Origin: Polytrichum commune
Taxonomy: Eukaryota; Streptophyta; Polytrichopsida; Polytrichales; Polytrichaceae
Assembly: GCA_950295325.1 (NCBI GenBank)
Contig: OX485803.1
Span: 73,609,554-73,673,553, forward strand
Direction of reading: 5' to 3'
Length of the DNA stretch: 64,000 nt
Part shown: positions 57,889 through 64,000 of the stretch, one piece after another
Position numbering within the stretch: the stretch's first letter is position 1
Layout: each line of letters begins with the position of its first letter
The notes under the pieces: generated by a model
The model's input: the letters and a program-made list of their open reading frames with translations, nothing else
Told to the model about the DNA's origin: nothing
The model's database searches: none
Position numbers and translations under genes: made by a program

Positions 57889-59597
57889 AAGCCCCGATGG
57901 GGCTTTGAAGAGAAGAAAATTTCATCTTTGTTGTCGATAGTCTGATCTTTAGTCATTTGTTGTGGATTAGCCACCGGGTAAGGGACATTAATTATTTTGT
58001 CCGGTTGGCGACACGTATCCGAGGGATGACTTCCTCCACAATTGCTACAATTAAACTCTTGACCTTCGGACCAACATTGTCCTTGAGCGTGCCACCTTCC
58101 ACAAAAGGGATGAAATTCCTTCTTCTCTAAATTTTGGCCACCTTGCCCTCTAGGTTGTGGTCCTCTATTGATTCCATTTCCATAGTGAGGTGGCGCTTGA
58201 CCTCGTTGATTTTGTTGAGGTGGGTTACCGTTTCCTCTTTGGTCACGGTTTTGTCCACTTCTACAAAATTGACGCGTGTGGCCCGGTTGGCCACATTGGA
58301 CACACCATAATCCGGAAGAATGCCTACCCGACTCAACCGGGGGTGGAGGCCCCGGTTGTTGACTCCGGATCATTAATGACATTTGATCCGTGAGGCTTTG
58401 CATTTGTTTTATCATAGCCTCTTGGAATCCTAGTTGGCTAGCACCTAGTCTTCTCTCAACCTCCTCCAAGTGTGGATCCGTTCTAGGGGCCGGTAGTGCC
58501 AAAAGAGGTGCCGGTTCCCTAACCGCTAAAGGTCGGGGACCGGTGTCCACAATGGCATATGGAATTTGGTTCTCATACTTAGCGGGTTCTACCGCTACCA
58601 CCCTAGGGCGTATGGGGATGAATTGTGGGATCAATTCATCCTCCCTTCTCCATAGCCTTTCGTGATCTTTATCCAAGTTTTCAATATCTCTAGCCGCACG
58701 CTTGGCATCCGCCAAGGTCAAGGGATTCCTTTCTAGAACACCCCTAATAGTTCCGGACTTAAAAAACCCTTGAATGAAAAATTGCTTTAGCGTGTCGTCG
58801 TTGAGCATGGTACCCACAAATCTAGTGCACACTAAATCAAACCTCCTAATGTAAGCCGAAATTTCTTCCTCCCTTCCTTGCTTCAATGACGACAATGCCC
58901 TTAATGCGGTACTTTGACCCACTTCCGGCCTAAATTCGTTAAGAAACTCCCTTTGTAATTGTTCCCATCCCCTAAAATGTCCCTCGGCATGATCCCGATA
59001 CCATTCATAGGCTTCCCCCTCTAGAGTGGTAGGAAACCACACTAACCAATAACCCGGGTCGGTTATGAGGAAGCTAGCCAACCGTTCGATATACCGTTCC
59101 ATGTGCCGAGAGGGGTCCTCATCCTTGGTCCCATAAAATTTAGGGAGATGAGATGGCATATCCATCGCCGCTAAATTTTGTGGAACCACAATTGGTAGGC
59201 CTCTTGGCCTAACCAATGGGTCTATTGGAGGTATAGGAGGTATGGGCGGAATTGGGGGTATGGGTGGTGGATCCATCCCCCGTTCCTCGGCCATGGTGAC
59301 CGGTGAACTATTCAACAATCCCCTATCAACTTCTACCGGGAATTCTTCTCTAAGTGTGTAATTTTCCGAAGAAGTTTCACCACTCAATTTGGAGGGAGTG
59401 ATCTCCTCTTCAAGTTGAGCTCCAAATTCTAAGGTGTCTAGAATTGACCTAGTCCTAGGTTCGACGTTCAAACAACTCTCTATTCTAACATTATCTTGTT
59501 CTAATCTATCACGGATTTTAGAGGACCGCCTCTTTCGAGTAGATTTCTCTAGTCCTACTATCAAACTTGGTTTTTGTGAGCGAGTCCTACCTTGCAT
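57882..59597 (-). CDS. Element B gag, open 571-codon frame, C-terminally truncated
   Basis: The frame opens at ATG 59597 with GRTRSQKP and has a Pro-Ile-Pro repeat (PPIPPIPPIPPI). The retrotransposon gag core follows (FYGTKDEDPSRHMERYIERL, WYRDHAEGHFRGWEQLQREF, ISAYIRRFDLVCTRF). A CCHC knuckle, CVQCGQPGHTRQFC, lies at about residues 430-443, and a second Cys/His cluster ends CSNCGGSHPSDTC. No stop or shift occurs, in contrast to element A. The last few codons read into inverted element A sequence, so the natural gag/pol continuation is lost. Gag assembles the particle and binds element RNA. Confidence 0.9.
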   Translation of the reverse strand: MQGRTRSQKPSLIVGLEKSTRKRRSSKIRDRLEQDNVRIESCLNVEPRTRSILDTLEFGAQLEEEITPSKLSGETSSENYTLREEFPVEVDRGLLNSSPVTMAEERGMDPPPIPPIPPIPPIPPIDPLVRPRGLPIVVPQNLAAMDMPSHLPKFYGTKDEDPSRHMERYIERLASFLITDPGYWLVWFPTTLEGEAYEWYRDHAEGHFRGWEQLQREFLNEFRPEVGQSTALRALSSLKQGREEEISAYIRRFDLVCTRFVGTMLNDDTLKQFFIQGFFKSGTIRGVLERNPLTLADAKRAARDIENLDKDHERLWRREDELIPQFIPIRPRVVAVEPAKYENQIPYAIVDTGPRPLAVREPAPLLALPAPRTDPHLEEVERRLGASQLGFQEAMIKQMQSLTDQMSLMIRSQQPGPPPPVESGRHSSGLWCVQCGQPGHTRQFCRSGQNRDQRGNGNPPQQNQRGQAPPHYGNGINRGPQPRGQGGQNLEKKEFHPFCGRWHAQGQCWSEGQEFNCSNCGGSHPSDTCRQPDKIINVPYPVANPQQMTKDQTIDNKDEIFFSSKPHRGLM

Positions 59598-60484
59598 TCC
59601 ATAAGAATCGATCGACCCTCACTTGACCACACATAATCCTAGCAATTCCCCTCTTAATATTTTCACTTGTCTTGGTGTGGTTATAATTTTTTTAGGAGGT
59701 GAGGAAAAGAACCTGCAAGCCCACTTAGGTGAAAGAATCCCAATAGGGGATAGGCATGTTCATGTTAATTTTTTGGTTAAGTCGGAGCATCACCTCCGCA
59801 CCTTCCCGCAAATTAACACTCACCACAATACCGATTGTGAGGGGGTGACCTTCCGAGTAGATTATGTTAAAAGTCGAGGCTTCACCCTTCAACTTCTCAC
59901 ACCATCCACAATTCGGGAATTACCCTCTACAACGGATAACAACAATCACGAGTACAAAAGGCATTCCTTAATTAGTTAATGAGTTCACTTTGAAGAAATA
60001 AACATACCTTGAGCAATCGCATCCCCCTGTGAGTTAGCACTCCCCTCAATCGTGACTCAATGTAACAACACCATAAACTTTGTGAAATATTAATTTAATC
60101 TAGAGCATGAAATGACAACTCCCAAAACTTTGAGACTCACCCCGAGGTGAGTGTCAAAGTTCAATGTCCTAAGGTGAATTTACCCTCTAATGTTTTAATG
60201 AGCTACTCGGTTATAGGTTCCTTTTAAGTTCTTAGCAAATCCCCAAAAAGGTTGAAGACGTACCTTCGCCGCGCTCCTTCCTCAAAAATGAATTTGCGTA
60301 ATTGACAATGCAATTCATTCCAAGGAATAGTTGAAATACAATGAATTCAAATGTAACCCAAAGAGAGAATACTTACCGAGTTTCAGGTGCTCCTTCCCTT
60401 CTCTCAAGTTTGTGTCTCCAATTTTTCCTAGTTGCCTCCAAGTCTCCTAGTCGCCTCCAAGTCTTGTAACTACCTTCCGCTTCG
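59598..60484 (-). other. Untranslated leader of element B
   Basis: About 890 bp between the PBS and gag of element B. The plus-strand frame at 59623-59979 has no recognised domain and is judged spurious. Confidence 0.6.
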
Positions 60485-60502
60485 CTCCCGGCAGACGCAC
60501 CA
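60485..60502 (-). other. Primer binding site of element B
   Basis: On the minus strand TGGTGCGTCTGCCGGGAG lies four bases (TAAT) after the LTR end. It differs from the element A PBS at one position and appears fully complementary to a tRNA-Gly(TCC)-type 3' end, as remembered. Confidence 0.75.
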
Positions 60503-60645
60503 ATTATGTGAGGCCAAACCCCCCACCCTTAAGCGTCCGTAGTCCGAGTAGTGGGTTTGGGCTCACATTCCTCCGCGGTATTGGATTTGGACTTGGATGA
60601 GTCCATAGTGCAAGGTTCACCCTTCAAGTGGTCTTGGATTTAACT

Positions 60646-60979
60646 GGAATTTCACTTTTAACAACTCAATGTACAATTTCAATACGTATGTGGAGAATGC
60701 ACAAGTTAACTATGTTATTTTAACCTCCTTATGCTCGGGTGCTATTTTGTCTTTGTTTGCTTCTAACGTCCATCCGGCCGCTTTAGCTACACAAGCCCTT
60801 AAGGATATCCCTCTCCTAAATGGAGTCCGTGCCGTTGACTCTATACTACCACTTGAACTATCACTTGTGTATTCCGTATCGCTACTATAAGAGGTCTCAC
60901 TTGGTGTCTCCATACCGTACATAAGCCTTTAAGTATTAAGAAATACTTATGTGACTTATGTCAATCTCTCCCTCGCACC
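60646..60979 (-). other. LTR segment present only in the element B copy
   Basis: Relative to the solo LTR at 17.7 kb, these 334 bp are extra, with no flanking duplication and only a short shared ACT/TTTGG junction. It encodes a 70-codon acidic/Ser-rich minus-strand frame (60710-60922) that I do not recognise. A deletion in the solo copy is the simpler reading. Confidence 0.7.
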
Positions 60980-61194
60980 TTTGGTCTTTGCTTCATTTGT
61001 CTTGCCATCGCGAGAGTGCTCCACATTCTCCATTAATTTGTGCACGTGGTTTATTTTTAAAGAGAGGATGCAAGTGTTAAAAAAACACTATTCTCTATAG
61101 TCAATCTCAAATACATTTACTTGTGAAAGCCACCATAACACTAACTAGCATAATGTAACTAACTACTTATCTATGAGCTAATTAGGTAGGCTAT

Positions 61195-61500
61195 CTACTA
61201 AGCTCCTTCATGAACCCATCTCTTTACTTTCTAATTACATAAACCTAGCTCCTTCATAAACCCAGCTCCTTCATAAACCCAACTTCTTAGCTTCTAACTA
61301 AACAAACCCAGCTTCTTCATAAACCCAGCTTCTTCATGAACCCAGCTCCTTAGCTTCTAACTAAACAAACCCAGGTCCTTCATAAACCCAGCTCTTTACT
61401 TTCTAACTAAACAAACCCAGCTCCTTCATAAACCCAGCTCTTTACTTTCTAACTAAACAAACCCAGCTCCTTCATAAACCCAGCTCCTTCATGAACCCAC
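61195..61500. repeat. Tandem array in LTR B
   Basis: The counterpart of the array at 18885-19130: CCCAGCTCCTTCATAAAC and GCTTCTAACTAAACAAAC units, about five times. Unit number and order differ from the solo LTR. Confidence 0.85.
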
Positions 61501-62776
61501 AACTTTGTAGTTGTAATCCCCAACTACCTCACTAATTATTCAAGCCCTTAACTAATCTTCCTACCTAATTTCCCTAATTCTACTAACAACCCCTTTCTAA
61601 TCACACAATTCTTCTCTAATCCTAAAATCCTAAAATCCTAGAGAGGAGAGGGGGAGAGAGAATTTCCTAACTTCACTAAGACTAACTAATCCACACAAGT
61701 ATATTTTTGCACTCATCACAACATCAAGTGCTCAACTCTTAAACATGGAACTTGCAACCACGTGTATTCAAAACATGAACTTTAAGTACCACAAATTGGA
61801 ATCATGAATTAACTTTAAAATCCTTCACGTCAACACTAATTCTACCAAGAGGTCAAGCCCTCTTCAAGGCTAACAAGCCTTGGCTCTCAAACTAAAAACT
61901 AAGCACACACATGTGCTCCAATATGGCTTCCCACACCCACACTTATAACTCGTGGGGTGCCTTGGAGCACAAAGGAAAGAGAGGATGAGTGAGGGAAGAA
62001 TGAGGGATTATATAGTAAGCTTGAGGGGGTGAGCACCCTCAAGGCTCACGATAAGCCCTTGAGATTTCCTCCTACTTAGTAGGCGCCAATCCTATCTTCT
62101 AAGTCTTCCTCCCTCAAATGATCAACAAGGATCCTAATTCGAACATTTAACTAGCCTTGGCTTTCTACCTACCACACTTTACCAAACTTGGGATGCTTCA
62201 ACCCAAACTTAGCCTCCTTCGCTTTCCGCCGCCATAACTTTCTCCCCTTACTTTCCCAAATCGTCGCTCACCACTTAATTCAAACCACGATGCTTAACTC
62301 GTGATTTGATTGGTGCTTTGAGAATTTGCTTATCCTCCACCTTGCATTCTTCCTTGGGCCTTCCCCATTAAGTGGCCATGATGAGGTGGTCCACTTGTGC
62401 GCTCCATGTGATCCTCCATTCATCCCAATTCGAATGCACTTGCCTCTTGAGTCACTTTGGTTGTCTCCATCCATTTGTACTAGCCTACTCACTAACTACT
62501 CAATCCAAGTTCTCCTTACCTATCCTCATTCACTCAAATCCTTCCGAAGGTAAAAACACAATAACAACTCACATCCTAGCCTCTTACAACATGGTACTTC
62601 TAAGACTAACATTTCACTCTTTTTATATTTTTGTGAAGTAACATGCTACTTCAAAGTGCATCAACTAACGTTTCAAGGGTCTAAGACTAAATGTGGGCAC
62701 CCTTTTGGGCTCACATAATTGGCGACCATCGGGGGATGAATCCAAACATCTCTTGCTCCAAGGGTAAGTTGCCTAG

Positions 62777-63985
62777 TCAAGCTCGGTACTCCTTACATCT
62801 ACTTCCCGATGTACGGGTAGGAAAGAGCTCACCATTCAACGTTTCCAATTGAATTGAATTATTAGGAAAGACCTCATAGACAAGGTAAGGTCCTAACCAT
62901 ACCGCATTGAATTTCGCCGGAAATTCAAGCTTTCGTGCGTCTTGAATCATGACCATCATTCCCGGTGTTAGGGCCCTTCTCTTATGTCGTTTGTCGAAAG
63001 TAATCTTTCTCCTTCTTTGGATTGCCTCAATATGTTGAGCCGCCATTCTCCTCCCTTCGTCAAGTGCTTCCAAATCGGTTAGTCGATTTCGTAAGGATTG
63101 ACTTTCGGTAAGTCTCGTACTCACGGCCACCCTAAGTGACTCGACTTCATATTCGATTGGTAGTGTCGCTTCAAGACCATAGACTAAGGAAAATGGTGTA
63201 GCACGCGTAGTTACCTTATAGGTTGTACGGTATGCCCAAAGTGCCGCCGTTAGTTTCGTATCCCAATCCCGCTTCGAGTCTATAACCGTCTTGCGTAGTA
63301 TACTTACCAAAATTCCGTTAACCCTTTCCGTTTGTCCATTGGTTTGTGGGTGGTAGGGAGTAGTCTTCCGGTGATCAATTTTAAATTTCTCTGTCATCTC
63401 TCGAATCAAGTCATTCAAAAAGTGAGTACCCTTATCGCTTACTAGGATCTTCGGCACCCCGAACCGCGAAATTATGTTTTCGTACATAAATGTTGCCGCG
63501 TGTTCCGCCGTGTCGGTCTTCACCGCTTTGGCTTCCGCCCACTTGGTGAGGTACTCGGTTGCCACCACAATATATTTCATTCCTTTTGAAGATTGGGGAT
63601 GGACCTCACCCACATAGTCGATGCCCCATTTTTCGAAAGGAATTAAGGGTAATGATACATGTAAAGGCATCTCCATTCTAAGGTCGTCTCGGGCATACCG
63701 TTGGCAAGCGTCGCATTTCCTTACATAGTCATGGGCGTCCTTAAATAGTGTAGGCCAAAAGTAGCCCGCTCTAAGTATTTTTTGCCCGGTGAGTTGACCC
63801 GAGAAGTGACCGCCGCAAGCGCTATCGTGGCAAGCGATTAAAATCGCTTCAACCTCCGTTTTTGACACGCATCGTCGTAAAATACCATCGGACCCCCTTC
63901 TAAACAACCTATGGCCCACTACAACAAATTGCCTACTATTTACCCTCACCTTCCTTCTCTCTTCTTTTGTCCACTCTTTGGGCAA
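62777..63985 (-). CDS. Ty3/gypsy integrase (C-terminal part of pol), open at window edge
   Basis: The frame continues to the window end, so its start is not the true one. An HHCC zinc-binding module is seen (H53, H60, C91, C94 of the frame). It is followed by an integrase core with D123 in KWGIDYVG, D184 in LVSDKGTHF and E220 in NGQTERVNG, with 35 residues between the second Asp and Glu, as in active enzymes. A C-terminal GPYLVYEVF segment matches the usual GPF-Y-type DNA-binding tail. No chromodomain is seen. The frame ends 61 bp from the LTR, as expected for a pol-LTR order. No stop or shift is found, so this copy looks recent. It inserts element DNA into the host genome. Confidence 0.93.
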   Translation of the reverse strand: MPKEWTKEERRKVRVNSRQFVVVGHRLFRRGSDGILRRCVSKTEVEAILIACHDSACGGHFSGQLTGQKILRAGYFWPTLFKDAHDYVRKCDACQRYARDDLRMEMPLHVSLPLIPFEKWGIDYVGEVHPQSSKGMKYIVVATEYLTKWAEAKAVKTDTAEHAATFMYENIISRFGVPKILVSDKGTHFLNDLIREMTEKFKIDHRKTTPYHPQTNGQTERVNGILVSILRKTVIDSKRDWDTKLTAALWAYRTTYKVTTRATPFSLVYGLEATLPIEYEVESLRVAVSTRLTESQSLRNRLTDLEALDEGRRMAAQHIEAIQRRRKITFDKRHKRRALTPGMMVMIQDARKLEFPAKFNAVWLGPYLVYEVFPNNSIQLETLNGELFPTRTSGSRCKEYRA

Positions 63986-64000
63986 CTTGTGGGTTGTTAG

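Larger units (their letters stand above)
60507..62715 (-). mobile_element. LTR of element B (2,209 bp)
   Basis: Read on the minus strand it begins TGTGAGCCCAAAAGGGTGCC and ends GTTTGGCCTCACA. It is nearly identical to the inverted solo LTR at 17664-19493 but has an extra block of about 334 bp (60646-60979) and a different number of internal tandem units. On the minus strand integrase lies just upstream and gag just downstream. It therefore serves as the 3' LTR of one copy and the 5' LTR of the next, a tandem or recombined arrangement. Confidence 0.9.

Noticed and set aside
59623-59979. 118-codon plus-strand frame
   Set aside because: It lies in the leader of element B on the opposite strand and has no recognised motif.
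62720-62735. TGGCGACCATCGGGGG as PBS of a plus-strand element
   Set aside because: An antisense integrase starts only about 40 bp further on, so no plus-strand gag could follow. It is kept only as an oddity.

Overview
The window looks like nuclear DNA of a land plant with a large, repeat-rich genome. Evidence: GT-AG introns, a plant-type HECT ligase gene (UPL5-like), long Ty3/gypsy LTRs with 5-bp target duplications, tRNA-derived SINEs, MITEs, and AT-rich spacers full of tandem repeats. The divergent UPL5 homologue and the SWIM/DGN-R type transposon proteins remind me of seedless plants (moss, lycophyte, fern) or a gymnosperm, but the species cannot be fixed from sequence alone. No prokaryotic, organellar or viral gene set was seen.

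Layout. 1-9.4 kb: mostly non-coding, with a zinc-knuckle exon fragment (1.7 kb), a SINE relic (5.4 kb) and a LINE-like C-terminal relic (6.4 kb). 9.4-17 kb: small elements with readable boundaries (a TA-flanked MITE, a SINE with target duplication, a Harbinger-like MITE nested in a larger inverted-repeat element, a hAT-like MITE with 8-bp duplication), 5S-rRNA-like sequence, and a decayed transposase on the minus strand. 17.66-19.49 kb: a solo LTR with perfect TSD. 20.4-23.5 and 31.7-33.1 kb: two copies of a dispersed multi-exon gene family with a possible methyltransferase-like piece. 24.4-28.5 kb (minus): the only host-type gene, UPL5-like. It has five recognisable exons, including the ubiquitin-like domain, but no HECT domain in the window. 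34.38-41.44 kb: a 7,057-bp DNA transposon bounded by inverted repeats and an 8-bp direct repeat. It holds two divergent decayed genes, a ParB-motif-like one (minus) and a SWIM zinc-finger one (plus), separated by repeats of a 20-bp palindrome. The SWIM gene is interrupted by an 802-bp element with poly-G ends and its own 8-bp TSD.

44.9-64 kb: a nest of related LTR elements. A 4-kb LTR is inserted in a gag-like sequence and is itself interrupted by a smaller solo LTR. Next come a plus-strand element (LTR, PBS, mutated gag, protease, start of RT) that breaks at about 57.89 kb against an inverted gag, then PBS, LTR and integrase of a second, younger element on the minus strand. The LTR of that element is nearly identical to, and inverted relative to, the solo LTR at 17.7 kb.

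The main new observation is the 7-kb composite transposon with two divergent genes and a palindrome-bearing intergenic region. Almost every interval between features is repeat relic or sequence in which I recognise nothing, and this is stated where relevant.
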